From Neocallimastix lanati (nom. inval.) (lineage: Eukaryota; Neocallimastigomycota; Neocallimastigomycetes; Neocallimastigales; Neocallimastigaceae), in assembly GCA_016946835.1 (NCBI GenBank), contig JACVTC010000074.1:308501-372500 (forward strand): a stretch of 64,000 nt of DNA, given 5' to 3'. Position 1 is the first letter of the stretch. Every line of letters starts with the position of its first letter. Under the pieces are notes generated by a model. It worked only from the letters and a program-made list of their open reading frames with translations. It was not told the DNA's origin and ran no database searches. Positions 1 through 13,528 of this stretch are shown piece after piece. Made by a program: the position numbers and the translations under genes.

Positions 1-1099
1 ATACTTGTTAGTAATTATGATTTATATAATAATATTTAATAATAAAACAATTTTCTAAAACAATAATGTTAATTATAATATTTAAAATATTCCTGAATTA
101 ATGGTTTTAATTAATCTAAAGATTATTCGTTTATTTTTTGAATCGTAAACATTATGAATACATTTAATTAATGTATTCATCGTGTAATAGAAAATAAGTT
201 CACATTTTCAAATAATCATAATTTCTTTATTATTCAAGTTAGAAGCATGATATTATTATCAAAATGTAGTTTAGTATAAATTTTTATTATTAGATTTTAA
301 CTCCAAATATCCATTTTAAAAGTATAAATTAAATTTAAATTCCATCAAATACCTATTTTAAAAGTTTAAAAAAAGAACAATGAAATATAATAGTTTTTCC
401 TCTTTTTCAAACGATCTTATTCTGATATTGTATTTTTAATATTTTCTAAAATTAAAGTAATAAAATTAAAATGCTTTAGAATAAATAAATTTATACTTTA
501 AATAATTTACTAATTATAATGTTTTGAAAGAGTTTAATAATTAATTTTTATAGTTTAATGCTATATAGTAAGTTTTTAATATTTGTTTTGTGAAAATAAT
601 AAATTAATTAGATTATATATTAGATGAATATTTATTAAATTAACTAAATTATTTTATTTTATTTTATTTTAAATTATTTTGGCTTATTTTAGATTATTTT
701 AGATTAGGATTGTTCAGGCTAAGGTTAGAATAATTTAATAGTTAATTTAAAACGTATAATTATAGAATATTATTTAAAGATTTCTTTAGTTATTAGAATG
801 TATTATTTTATTATTAAAATCTTCAATTTAAATATTTAATTCTCCACTCTTTATATTCAATAGGTATAGTACTTGAAACATGACTATATTTCTTTATGTT
901 AAATTTATTTAGTATTTCTCCTTATTAGAATTTAATTTAAATTCAAATTTGTTATTAACATTAAATTGAGGATTATCTTCCAATAATTTAGCAGTAAAAT
1001 TTTTGTTGATTTTTGAAAAATTTTTATTATTAAAAATTTTTTCATTTTAGAAAATGTATCATTTTTGAATTATTTTTTTAATAATTGTAATATTCAATT
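1..1099. other. AT-rich stretch without a recognisable gene
   Basis: I see only A/T-rich sequence with short homopolymers and no convincing coding or RNA signal. The last part leads directly into the subtilase relic, so it may hold that gene's former promoter and signal-peptide exon, but nothing recognisable remains. Confidence 0.6.
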
Positions 1100-2338
1100 A
1101 TTATATTAAATTAACATATGCCAAAAATAATTATTATATTGTTGCAATTAGAAGAACTACCAATAGATATTATAATAAACAAAGAAAAAAAAATAAAATA
1201 GAAATTGATGAGCTTGTTAATAATCGAATGAATGATATATTATATAATTGAAGAAAACAAAGACTCTTTTACTTTAGAAAACGGTAATATTGACAAAAAA
1301 TTAAAAAAATTAGAATTTACAAATATAAAAAAAAAAAAATGTAAACAGCAAAAACAAAAAAAAGAAATTAAGGATCACTGATAAAAATAAAAATATTTTT
1401 ACTCCCTCTAATAAGAATATTAAAAGAAATACTAACACAATGGAATCGATGGAAATAGAAGAAAAAGTTCTAATTGAGTCAGTTTAGTTAGCTATCTTTG
1501 CCCAATAACAAACTATTTTGCTATTAGAGCAAATCTTTCAACAGAAATTGTAAAAGAAATAGAAGGACTTGAAAATATTATTTTCGTAGAGCATGTGGTG
1601 AAAACGTAAAATGAGAACTATCATTATTATAATATTGAAGAAATTCTTATAGAAACCTATAGGACAAATATTAGTATCCAAAACAATGATTTATATGATT
1701 CAAATATATTTTCATATCTGTAATTGGTAGCACAATCTAATTCAAGTTATGATAATGCGGTTGTATCAATAGCTGGAGGAAAATTGTATGAGATTGCTAA
1801 AAAAGCAAATATTCATATACTTGCCATTGATTTTTATAATAACGACGAAATAAACGCTTTAGAATATATTGTTTCACGTTCTGTACTGTATAAAACAATT
1901 ATTAATATCTCAAAAGGTGGCTGGAATATTTATAGTGAGGTAGTGGAAAACAAAATAAATGAATTATCTAATTCTGGATAATAAAGATTGTTGTTTTGGT
2001 AATAAAAATTTAGCTGAATTCAAAGGTTTCTCTGGATATGAAAATACTATTCCAATAGGATCTCTCTCCTATTCGATTTTATGATATAAATAAAGTATAT
2101 AAAAAAGCTAGTTATTCAAATTATGACCAATGCATCAATGTTTCTTGCACCAGGAGATGTTGCTTTTCCACCTTTTTTTAATTCTCATAAGTTTAAAAAT
2201 CTAGAATTTGATTATGGTATCAGAACTTCTGTTTCAGCTCCAATAATTGAAGGGATTGCTGCAACTATTATTACTGAACATTTTATTGGTTGTAAATTTA
2301 ATTTCTGGCTAGAAATTAAATTTACAACTAATAAATGA
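1100..2338 (+). pseudogene. Subtilisin-like serine protease (S8 family) relic
   Basis: A secreted subtilase would cleave external proteins after removal of its inhibitory propeptide. Three blocks are visible. At about 1111-1250 the translation YYIVAIRRTTN followed by IDELVNNRMNDI matches the propeptide style of rumen-fungus subtilases. At 1724-1981 there is VVSIAGGKLYEIAKKANIH and later INISKGGW, which fits the segment after the catalytic His through the strand before the oxyanion Asn. At 2123-2338, SAPIIEGIAATI corresponds to the region around the catalytic Ser (family pattern GTS-x-S-P-x-V-A-G). The gene is dead. There is an in-frame stop at about 1248, the reading frame shifts near 1975 (NKDCCFGNKNLAEFKGFSGYE continues in another frame), and the serine-site motif is altered (the expected G-T-S reads R-T-S). 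It is a host-type gene and not part of the neighbouring Copia relics. The family call is fairly secure; the exact boundaries are not. Confidence 0.75.
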
Positions 2339-2929
2339 AAAATACTATAATTAATCTTTCAATAAATAATGCTAGAAATAATTTAAACGAAAAATACAAA
2401 CATAAAATTATTATTTTATAATGTAGTATTAATTAAAATGATTATTAAATTATTATTTTTTTAATTTACTTTAATAACAAATTTAATTTTAAATCTATTT
2501 ATTTATTTTAATAACTAATAAAAATTCGATACAAATGCTTTCATCCCTTTCATTCCTTTTAGAAAAAAATAAAGTAATTATATTTAGTTTATTGTATTGA
2601 AATAAAATTCAATTAGAAATATACATTTTACAAACTTGTTTTTAAATATATTAAACATTGTCATGATAAATTTTTTTAAAAAATAAAATTTATTTTATAA
2701 ATTATGAATAGAGTAAATAAAAATAACAATTTTATAATTTATTGTATATTTTAGTTACTTTTTTTTGTTTAATGATTCAAAAAAAATTAATTTTTTTTAA
2801 AAAAAATAAAATAAAATTATATATTAGAATAAAAATAAAAAAAAATATTAGATATTATAAATATTATAAAATAAAATAAATCTGCATCTACATATACATT
2901 CAAATTTAAATTATTTTTAAATTTTAATA
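2339..2929. other. AT-rich spacer
   Basis: This is A/T-rich sequence with long A and T runs between the subtilase relic and the first Copia relic. I see no coding, RNA or repeat structure worth naming. Confidence 0.6.
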
Positions 2930-4999
2930 TATAGTTTTAGTATACCTTTTAGATATCTAAAAATTTTTAGAAAATTCAACCAATCTTCATAAGTAGGGTT
3001 TCTATATTTTTTTAATATATTACAGGTAGCGAATAAAATATTTGGCCTAGTTCCCATTGCTAAATAGAGTAAACTACCAACTGCTTGTATAAACCTTGTT
3101 GAGTTATATTTCTTTTTTCTTAAATCTTCATTTTTAATATATGTTAAACAAGAAATTTCATTATATTTGTTTATTTCAAAATTTTATTATAACTTATTTT
3201 AATATTGCAATTGATGCATTATATATTCATTCTTTATTTTAATATTTTATTACAATTATGAAATCTACTGGATCAATATCACTTAGATCAAATAATTTTT
3301 TAATTTCTGTTTTAACGAAATTTATTAAATTCTTCTTTCCAGATATTATAATGTCGTCAACATATATTGCTAAGATGCATGAAATATATCCTTTATTATC
3401 CTTTTTATACTATACGCATGGTTCATATTTTGATCTAAAGAAATTTAATTTTAATAATGTATTATTTATCTTATTGTTCCACATCTTTCCTGCTTGTTTC
3501 AATCCATATATTGCTTTATTGAATTTCCAATATCGGTTGGAATTTTCAAAGCAAACAGGGACTTCCATGTATAATTCCTCATCTATTTCAGCATTAAGAT
3601 ATGATGTTTGAATATCAAGTTGATACATGTTAAAATTATAATATGTTGATAAATTAGTGATAACTCTGAGTAAATTTTGTTTTAAAGTGGGTGAGAATCG
3701 TAATCTACACCATATATCTAAGAAAAATCACAAGCTACTAATATTGCTTTATACTTAATTATTCCTCCCTTATCATCTCTTTTGTAACTAAAAACCCATC
3801 TCTTGAAATTAAATTTTTATTATCAGGGATATTTTTATCTATTAAATAAACGTTTTTGATTTTCATATTATTTAATTCATTTTCAACAGCCTTTAACCAT
3901 TCTTTTTCATCCAGTCTACAGAAAATATCTTTAAAACTGAGTGGTGGATCTAATTTTTGAACTTCTTTGAATTTACTTAAATTTATGTTTTTTATTATTT
4001 TAAAATTATTTATATAATTTTTCTGTTTCATCAATAAATTTTCACATAAGTATATAATTATTTTCATTTTTATTTGAATTAGGAATATCATTATTACTTT
4101 TAATATTACTATTTTTATCACTTGTTAAGTTATTAAACTGTTTATTACAAATGTTTTCAATATCATGTATATTATTGTTATTATCAATGATATTATTATT
4201 TTTATGAAAATTATTACTTGCATTATTAACTTCATTGTTATCTGTAAAATAATCTACTTTTTCATTTTCTGTTTCATAATTTCAATTATTTTGTTGAGTA
4301 TTATCTTGTTTATAATTATTATCGATATTATTATTATTTTTAGTTGCATTTTCTTAATTAGTATTATTTTTATTTTAATTAATATTGTTATTCGAAAATT
4401 CATTGTTAATATTATTGACATTATTATTTGAATTATTGCTATTATCATTGTTGCTATTATCAAAATTTTTGATGTCATTATCAAGTATAATATCTTCATT
4501 ACCAAGTACATCATCTCAATCGATTTCATAATACTGAATAAAATTTATAAATTCAGAGAAAGATTTAAGGTTAGGAGAAGCACAATTACTAGGGATATTT
4601 TTAAAGAGTTCAATAGGACTAGAAAGAATAATTTTATTGTTGTAAACATCATAAATCCTATAAGTAAAAGGATTAGAATCATAGCCAAAGAAAATATCAG
4701 GAAGAGCGGTATTTAAAAGTTATTTTTACGAAATTGTTTAGGGACATAAAAGAAAACTTTACAACCAAAAATATGAAAATTTGAAAAGTCAACTTTTTTA
4801 CAATATAACAATTCAGAAGGAATAGAATTGTTAATACCACTGTGAAGAATACGATTATGGATATAGTTAATAGTATTTACAACATCTTCCCAGAATACAT
4901 GATTTAGTTTAGCTTCCTCAAGAATACCACAAACATTAGGAATCAAAGTACCATGAATCCTTTCAATTCTGCCATTTTGTTGAGGGGAATAAGGAATTG
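2930..4999 (-). mobile_element. Copia-type LTR retrotransposon relic (integrase to RT/RNase H)
   Basis: Read on the minus strand, the parts come in Copia order. Integrase C-terminal half lies at about 4700-4998, with the family motif PQQNGRIERIHGTL and then WEDVVNTINYIHN. A low-complexity AAT-rich linker follows at about 4130-4530. The start of reverse transcriptase is at about 3760-4010 (WLKAVENELNNMKI), an RT core block at 3410-3628 (YLNAEIDEELYMEV and AIYGLKQAGKMWN), and the RT/RNase H connection at about 2940-3110 (GSLLYLAMGTRPN). No LTRs are recognisable. It is broken, with several breaks, and truncated at both ends. At about 5000 it abuts a second Copia piece in the same orientation whose content is out of order relative to it, so the two came together by insertion or deletion. 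Confidence 0.85.
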
Positions 5000-6080
5000 T
5001 AAATTTTCACAAATCCATTTAAATATTTTGTTAAACTATCAACCAAACAATTTTCATATTCAATATATTCTAATTTAATTTTCTTCTCAATTACTAATTC
5101 TCTTACCTTGCGATTTCTTAAACTAATATGTCTTGATTTTGGATTTAATAGTTTCATTTTCGCTGTAGTAGATTACTGCTTAATTATCTATTTTAATTTT
5201 TAATTATCCCTTTATCCACATTTAAATCTTCTCAAAAATATTTTAACCACATACATTTTAACTAACTTATTAATATATTATCTTTACTATTTTGGTTATT
5301 AATATTTAAATTGTAATTATATTCGTCATTAACATCACAAAATTTATTATAATACTCATTGTTATTGCTCAAGATATATTTTTTCTGCATCTCCATTAGT
5401 ATTATTATTGTAATTTAAATTTAAATTGTTAGTAGTAACTTCATTTTTTGTTTATTCCTGTATAAGTATTTTCGTTCAATGTTTTGCTTACAATGCTTAT
5501 ATTATTATTTATTTTTTCCAGATATGAATTAGTATTCATTTTATCTATATCTTGTTCCTAAAGAAGATTATTAATATTAAATGAATTATTATTCCTAATA
5601 GATTGATTAATATCGCTCATTTTATTTAAATTAATATTTACATTATCTATTTTAATATCCTGAATATTCCTATTTTCATCATTTGAATTACCTACAAATT
5701 TATCATTATTATTAAGATTAATAATGTCTTTATTTAAATAGTTGATATTATTATTATTATTCAAGTGATTATCATAATTTAATTGTAATTTTTATTTTCA
5801 TTTAAAAAATAAATATTATTTATATTTTGGAAATAATTATAATTAATATTAGAATTAAGTTAATTCAAATTATTTTTATTATTTATAATTGAAGGATTAA
5901 TGTTTTATCAATTTATTAAATAAGGATTCAAGTTAGAATTTAAATAATTTTGCATATTAATATTGTAAAAAAGTACGTTGGGATTGTTGTAATTGATTGG
6001 GGAAATAAAATTATTATTTCGATTTTGGTAATTATTAAAATTTAAGTCATTTTGAGAAATATTTGTGTTAAAATATGGAC
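5000..6080 (-). mobile_element. Copia-type relic: Asn-rich linker plus RNase H end
   Basis: On the minus strand the high-coordinate part (about 5200-6070) is a long Asn-rich low-complexity segment, for example around 5558-5764 where Asn dominates. This is the type of linker seen between integrase and RT in the better preserved Copia copy at 28.4-29.5 kb. It is followed by the RNase H C-terminus at about 5000-5160 (RHISLRNRKVRELV and VDSLTKYLNG, the ending that precedes the polypurine tract in Copia elements). The RT that should lie between them is absent. It is a broken fragment. Confidence 0.7.
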
Positions 6081-7789
6081 AAATTAATTTAGTTTTAATT
6101 AAAATTGTTAATAATTAATGAAAATTATTATTATTTAATTTTCATTTATTTCTTTTAATTAATTTTCTTAAATTGATTTCATGATTTCTAAAAGAATTAA
6201 TTTTGGGTTAAATTAAATAAGAATTTATTATTTATTATTTATTTTAATTTTATAATTTCGTTATTTATCATCTGATACTGGCTGGGGTTGAAACACTAAG
6301 ATATTCAAAACAAAAAATAAATATTAACACATAATGATAAAAATAAATTTGGAAATAAAAAAAAATTAATTTTTAAAATATTCTTTATTTAAATTTAAAA
6401 TTAAAATTATTTATTTAAATAATAATCAATATATTCATTGACTTTAACTTATAAATTTATTTAATAGTTATATTTTCATATATTGATCTAAATTTATTTA
6501 CATATTATAATTTATATATTTATATAAATAATATAAAATTTATTTACTTATTATTAATATTCATTTAAATAGAATTTTTACAAAAGATTATGTAAATTTG
6601 TATTTAATATTTTACCACAAAAATATTAGTTATTTTAATTAAAATGAATTATGTATTTTATAATGTATTATAAACTATAAATGTATCTAATCTATTATAT
6701 TATTAAATCTCTATTTTTTAAATGAAAAAAAAATAATCTTTTTTTTAATTAATTCCTATCCTATCAATATTTAATATTTTAATAATTAATTAGAAAATCT
6801 GTAATTAATGTTTTTCCTAACAACTAGGTTTTCTATAATTGTACCATGATCAATATGATTAGAATATTGATCGAAAAACTATTTAGGTTTTTCTTCTAAT
6901 CTCTTCCTATTAGATTTTTTGTTATGATTAGAAAATAAATTTATTTAATCGATTGATTTTTTTTTGAAAAAATATAAATAGGACTCTTGAATTCTCTTTG
7001 AGAAATAAAGAGTTATTATTTTAAGAAAATATAATAAATAATAACAAATAAAATAAATTTTATATTTATATATCAAAAAATTAATATTAATCATCAAAGC
7101 TTATTTTTTAAAAATATTTTCAATTACTACTCTACTATTGCTGAGTTATTGTTTATTATATTTACTTTTAATAAACTCTACATAATTATTAAGTATAATT
7201 TTAATTTTTTAATTTTTATTTTCTCAATTTTAATATTATGTAAAAATAATATTAAAATTGTAGATAATAGTTATATTAATTAATTTTAGTTTTAGTATAG
7301 CTATTACAACGTCATTGTAAAAGGTAGGTTTATTATTAACTAATATAACGAATAATAATTATTTTAAAGGCTAAGATAATTTAACACCTCTCTATTCGAG
7401 TTGTTAAAATACAACACTAAAATTAATTATAATTATTTACTTTAAACACTTAAGAATATAGTGCAGCACTTTATAACCCTATTCGTTATTAGTTACTGGG
7501 CTTACACTAAGATATTTTTATTTATTTTTAATAATTAATTTTTATTTATTAATATTAATATTTATTTATAACAATTTACGTTAATAGTAATGCTAGTGCG
7601 TTACAGTTACAAGTACAGTTATTTTTATACATGCAAATAAATTAATGATTAGTAAAATAATTTAATTTAACATAATTTACTAATCAATTAATAAAATTAT
7701 TTATAACTAAATAACTATTAATATAATAAACTATAAAATAATAAAATTTTAATGTACGAAATTAAAGTAAAGATTTTATTTGATTATCT
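6081..7789. other. AT-rich stretch with scattered LTR-like pieces
   Basis: No gene is visible. Around 6967-7010 there is a TATA-like TATAAATAG followed by a T/C- and GA-rich stretch, which resembles the U3/R part of an LTR promoter, but I cannot find its partner. A short phrase ending in CACTAAGATATT occurs twice (about 6265-6296 and 7494-7517), which suggests fragments of one dispersed repeat. An imperfect inverted repeat at 7336-7496 is listed separately. Confidence 0.45.
7336..7496. repeat. Imperfect inverted repeat, about 160 bp apart
   Basis: The left arm TTAACTAATATAACGAATA (7336-7354) is matched in reverse complement by TATTCGTTATTAGTTA (7480-7495), with one 2-nt length difference. 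The enclosed sequence is AT-rich and non-coding. It could be a MITE remnant, an LTR fragment with palindromic ends, or chance in an AT-rich background. Confidence 0.35.
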
Positions 7790-8845
7790 GTAATTGCTAA
7801 CTGTTTATAGATACATTACGTAACCAGAAAATTATCATTGAATAGGCTTAACGTTACCATGTATCTGTTACATTTTTGTTTGTGTAAGAAGGTTTTTAAG
7901 TGTTTATTTTTAGATTTATTATTAAAGAACCATTTCGTGACATTAAATAGAACAGTATTATTTTTTTAAATCTGTATACATAAAATACTGTCTTGAAGCT
8001 TTCATTACTCAAATGGTCGATTTTTCTTGAATGTAGGTATATATATGACATTATTAAGTGTAATTTTGTTATCGTTGATAAAACTTAACAAATTTTCTAA
8101 TTAATTTTGATTTAATTAAATGATTATTTGCAAAATGAATGTATACTTCATATTCTTGAGAGTCGACTAGGTTATTTACATTCCCATTCATATGATAAGA
8201 CTCTTCAGAGTCTAAAATCCATTCTGTAACATCATTATTGATTTTTGTTGGTAAACTGATTATCAAAATATCGGCAGTATAATAATCAATATTATGCATA
8301 GGAAGCACACTGCTGTTATCTTAAAATCCCTTTTATTGATTATGTTTTCCTCTACGATAGGGCTATTGGATTCACAATGTTCATTATCATAGTAATCCTT
8401 ATTTAAGGAGTTGTAGTAAATGTTTTTATAATCTTCTTCATATCTTATTTCTTCTGCATTGTTCGTATATGGTTCCTCTCTTGAATTGTAGATTCAATTA
8501 ATTTCCAAATTCGATATGCTGATTTTATTCTAAAATCTATCTTAATCTTGATTGAGTCATCAAGATTAAGGACTTATGATCCTTTTTTGTTCTAACATCA
8601 TTTTTTATTTGCTCTTTTGTTAACATTTTTAAGTATTATAAGTCCATAGTGCATTCAATTTGAATGCATCCTTCATAACACTCACTGTCTGATTTATGTG
8701 TGATCTTCACAATATCTTTATAAATATAAATATGTGATTCCTGATCATACGAAACGAGTAACAATTCCATATCAGAGGCCTAACAAATATAATTCTTCTT
8801 AGTCAATATTTTAACGTTGGAGAAAATTATTAAGGATTCACTCAT
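7790..8845 (-). mobile_element. Copia-type relic: Gag start to protease
   Basis: On the minus strand a Gag start is visible at about 8845 (MSESLIIFSNVKILTKKNY, the Copia Gag N-terminal style). At 8069-8308 lies the aspartic protease region: WILDSEESYHMNGNVNNLV resembles the family pattern WILDSGASYHM, and VYIHFANNHLIKSKL follows. Further protease-like text (NVIYIPTFKKN) is readable down to about 8000. Integrase and RT are absent and no LTR is recognised. It is broken in several places. Confidence 0.75.
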
Positions 8846-9399
8846 TTTTCTTTATCTCTCAAAACAATAAAATAATGTGAATAATTATTATATTGAATGA
8901 TCAATAACTGATTTAATTAAAAGTATTTCTGAATTTTAATATTAAAAACTCTTTATATAGTATTATAAAACAATAGTAAAGTCGAAAATAAAATATTCAA
9001 AAAAATTAATATTTAAATGAAAATTTAGAATAAAAAATTTTTTTTTCTAAATTCTCATATTTATTAATTTTATAATATTCATAAAATTAATGATTTAGAT
9101 ATAACAGTTACTAATAAAAATATAAAAATAAAAATATAGAAATAAAAATTAAAATAAGTTAATTATTTATAAATATTTAATGATAAAGATAATTTTAATT
9201 TTTTTTTTAATTTAAATTTTTAAAAAATACAAAAATTTTAAACAATTACGAATTTTTGATTATAAAAAATTTTAATAATTAAAAATAATTGCAATAAAAT
9301 TCAGATAATATTTTTTATTTGATCATTACTTTGACATTTACTATATATTAGTATTAATATAATTTAAATTATTTAAATACTTAAATCATAATTCAACAA
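8846..9399. other. AT-rich spacer
   Basis: A/T-rich sequence between the Copia Gag relic and the MULE relic. If the Copia piece once had a 5' LTR it should be here, but I do not see an LTR end or a primer-binding site. Confidence 0.5.
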
Positions 9400-10615
9400 T
9401 ATCATTTCTAGGTCTTTCATTATTATCAATTAATTTGGATTCCATAGGTACATATTATTATTCAATTAAAATATTAATTTCTTCAGTTTTCCTAATTTTT
9501 TTTCCAAATTCCTACAGATTTCCTGTTGTAATCATTATTAATTTATAAAAAAAAGTTTTTTTTTTTTGAAAATTAATTATTTAAATAATTATTGAAAGAT
9601 TCAAATGCACTATTTGTTATATGTTCTATACTGTTATAATTTCAATTTTTATAATTTTTTAAATAATTTTTTTTAAAATTTTTAAAAATTTCAAAAATTG
9701 GACTTTATTATTTGTTTCACATTTAATTTTAGTTTAAATATATCTTTAATAGTGCCAAATAAAATATTTAATATTTATTTTAGGAAATATTTTTTCTACT
9801 TCGTTAGATATCCCTTTTTCGAAATCACAATAAAAAATTTTTGGAGTAATTATAGTATTATTGCTATATTTTCTAGCATTTTTTTTTTATTTCTTCAAAT
9901 AACATTTCATAAGTAGTTTTGTTCTTTATTTTTTAATATCTAAATAGAAAAAGGATAAAAATTATTCAAATATTTAATATAAGTTCTAGTAATGAACTCT
10001 TGATAACTATATTTTGGTATAATAAAAATAATATCTTCTGTAAATACATCTTTATTATATTTCATAAATAATTTTGCTTGGAATGAAGATTGGAAGATTA
10101 TTAAATTTGTATTTTTGAATTTCATTAAATTTTTATTTCATACTGTTTTATAATATTTTGATTCATCAGGAATTTCATCAAATTTTGTTACATCAGGAGG
10201 TAGTTGTTTATTTTTATATCTTGTTATTTGGGATTTAATTGTTTTATATTCAGGACATATAAATTCCATTTCTTGTGAAACTTCATTACATATATATTTA
10301 GGTTTTATATAAAGGAATTAAACTTTTTATAATTTCATCTTTAATTTTATGTTTTGCAATTGATATAGATACATTAAATTCTTTTTCAAGATAATTATGT
10401 GAACTTTTATATTTTAAATTTCTTTTTTATCAATTAAAGTAATGAAAATTTTGTATTAATTTAAAGCTTATATTCAGTACATCTATTTACTTTATCTTTT
10501 TTTTTTTTAGATGAAAAATTATATTTATATTCTTTGTTATTATAATAATCTGTTCTTTTCCTCAATTAATTTCACATATTTTAATATTAATATTTTCTTC
10601 CATTGGTAATAAAAT
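9400..10615 (-). pseudogene. MULE-type DNA transposase relic
   Basis: Mutator-like transposases cut and paste their element with a DDE nuclease. On the minus strand, blocks appear in the right order. An N-terminal basic, zinc-finger-like stretch lies at about 10480-10600 (KDKVNRCTEYKL). The transposase core is at 9940-10200 (FDEIPDESKYYKTV, LIIFQSSFQAKLFMKYNKD and PKYSYQEFITRTYIK). The segment around the second acidic residue follows in another frame near 9800 (FHCDFEKGISNEV), and a C-terminal motif is at about 9590-9635 (IEHITNSAFESFNNYLNN), typical of MULE proteins. Several stops and frame changes interrupt it, and the first catalytic Asp position appears as Glu (FTEDIIF where the family has F-x-DGT-F). 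No terminal inverted repeats were found. It is dead. Confidence 0.75.
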
Positions 10616-13528
10616 ATTTTAATTAAACATTTAAATAAATATATTTAATTTTATATTCAATGGCTGAAAATCTTTTAAACAAATATTTTATTTTATAATT
10701 TTTAAAAAAAAAAAATTTTATTATTTGGTATTAATATAAGAAAAAAATTTTTTATTTATTATTTTTTATTAATATAATAACAAAAAAATTAAATTTATTA
10801 TTTGTTATTAATATTAAGTTATCATATTTAATTTTTTTTTATATTTAAATATATTTAAATAATTTTATTTATATTTAATTATATATTAATTATTTTTATT
10901 ATTTATTGATATAAAACGCAAATAAAAACTAAATAAATTATTTTATTAATAATTACATAAAAATAAATTAATAAATCATTTGCAAATTCGTGACATAAAT
11001 AAAACGTGATCGAAAATAACGTGATAAAATTTAAATTAGGTAAAAACATAAAATTATGCAAGAGTATAAAAATTAATGTAAACATAAAATTTATGTAATA
11101 AATTTTATGTTATGTTAAAATTGAAAATAATTTATAAATTTCTTTTTATTCTTTTTATTATTTTTATATTGATATTTTATTTTATTATATTTTTAATTAT
11201 TTTAATTATTATTTTATATATATTTTATTAATTATAATAAATTTGTATTTTATTATTATTTTATGAATATTTTATTTTATACTTTTATATTAAATACTTT
11301 AAATACTTTATAGTTATTCTAAAAGAATTAATTAAATAGTTTATTATGAATTACAAATATAAAAGCAAGAATAATTCTTAATAATTATTCTTTGCACAGT
11401 TTTATTTATTTTATAATTCTTTTATATTTATTAGATAATAATTAAATACATGGATTAATTAATTTTACAATTATTTTTAAATAATAAACTAAATAAAAAT
11501 TAATAATTAAACACTACAAAAATAAAACTTCTCCCAACAAGAGAAATTGAACCTAGGCGTACTTTATCATTATCAATTCATCATTTATATTTAATTATTT
11601 TTTATTTATATTTAAGAATTTTTTATTTATTTTTATTATATAAATTTAATCATTTATTATAAATAAATTATTTGTCATTTATATATAATTATTTTTTATT
11701 TATAAACAAATATTTTTTATTTATTTTTATTATTTTTATTATTTAAATATATTCATTTATTATAAATAAATAATTATTATTCAAGTCACTTTTATTAAAA
11801 TATAATAAAGATAATTGTTAAGTATTAGCTACATTATAATTATACATTATACATTGTAATATTAATACGTTATGAATACATTAGTTATTAGATAGTTATT
11901 AAATAGTTATTATAAATCTTATTTATTATATTTGTTAAACTGTAATATTCTTTATTATGTAATATTCATATAATTAAATATAAATAAATAAAAGCCATAT
12001 TAACTATAAATAATCATAATTGAGATTATGAGATTTTAGTTACATTCTTAACAATAATAAAACAATTTCATTTATTTCTAAACTTTATTATAAATTAATT
12101 TATATAACTGTATTAAAAAATTTATAGCATCAAATTACAACAATATTAACGCCATATTAAAAAATGCAAATTTCCGAAGAGCACCACATTAATTGTGTAA
12201 TACAATTGTTTTAATATTATTTATTACATTTAAAGTTTTTTAATTTAACTATGTAAGGATATGATGTACGTCATAAATGCGCCACAATTTATTTACATAA
12301 CAATATATATTTAATTATTTAATACATTAATAATATTATATTTAAAGTTATTATAACTTAACTAATTTATTAAAGTATCAACTTTATTTATGGCAGTTTT
12401 TTTATTGTTTTAATAAATTTATTTATAGATTAATTGGATTAATATAAAAATACTTATGAATTCTATTTTATTTAAAATATTTATAGAACAATTAAGTATA
12501 ATTTTATAATGAAATATGTACTATTAGGGAAACAAAAAAAAAAAAAAAAGATTTGAATATTAAAAATATTTAATTATTTAATTATTTATATATTTCTTTT
12601 AGTAGTATTTAAAAAAAAAAAATTTTTTTATAAATATATTTTAAATTATAATAATAATTAATTTTTTTATTAATTAAATTTTTTATTTATTTATTTTTTT
12701 TTTTATTAAAAAATTTTTTAACTTCGAGCTTTTTCTTCTCCTCTTTAAAGAAAATTTTAATAAATTTAAAATTATAAAATTATCAAAAATGATATTATTT
12801 TTAATAACTTTAAAATTTTATTACATATATATTACTTTAAATTTTAAAGATTATATTTAAGAAAATTTATCTTAATTCTTATAAAATTTTAAATTTTTAA
12901 AATTTCATTATATTTATTTATATTTTTTAAATTCTTTTTTTATATAAATTCCAGATATAATTTAAATTATAATAATTATGTTTAATATGAAATTATGAAA
13001 CAAAAAGTATATAAATTTTTTATATATACATAACCAATAGCAATAAGAATTATATATCTTATTATAAAAAATTTTACTACCTAATAAAAAATAAAACTAA
13101 AAATATATAATATTAGTTTAATTATATTTTCTTAATAGAGCTTCTATTTTTTTTTTTCCCTTATATTGAATAATTTTATTCTTATTATTGAATATAATTT
13201 TATAATTAAAAATATATTTATAAAAAATAAAAAATGACAGATTAAAAATTATAAATTTAAATTGTTAATATATAAATATTATATGTATATAATTTTTTTT
13301 TTTTAAATTTAAACAAAAGTTTATAATAAATTAAATTTAAAGTTTTGATCAATGGATAATTATAAAATGAATAATATAAAATATTTATTAATATTGATAT
13401 ACTACAGAAAAAAAAAAAAGTATGAACAAAAGACATTTACTAGGGAAAAATTATTTTTATAATTAAAATAATTATAATATACCAACTTATAATTAATATT
13501 AATAAAAGATTATAAGTTTTAAAATAAA
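10616..13528. other. Long AT-rich intergenic stretch
   Basis: Nearly 3 kb of A/T-rich DNA with homopolymers. Slightly less AT-biased patches lie near 11520-11575 (with a short TTCTC/GAGAA hairpin) and 12160-12290, but neither has a coding or RNA signature I can defend. The last few hundred bases are the presumed upstream region of the solute-binding-like gene. Confidence 0.55.

Noticed and set aside
4165-4529. Ile-rich membrane-like ORFs on both strands
   Set aside because: This is the AAT-rich linker of a Copia relic read in the wrong frames.
9698-9916. Hydrophobic 72-codon plus-strand ORF
   Set aside because: It is antisense to the MULE relic, whose own frame explains the sequence.
11520-11580. 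tRNA or tRNA-derived SINE
   Set aside because: The minus strand has a B-box-like GGTTCAATTTC, but no acceptor or anticodon stem can be drawn.
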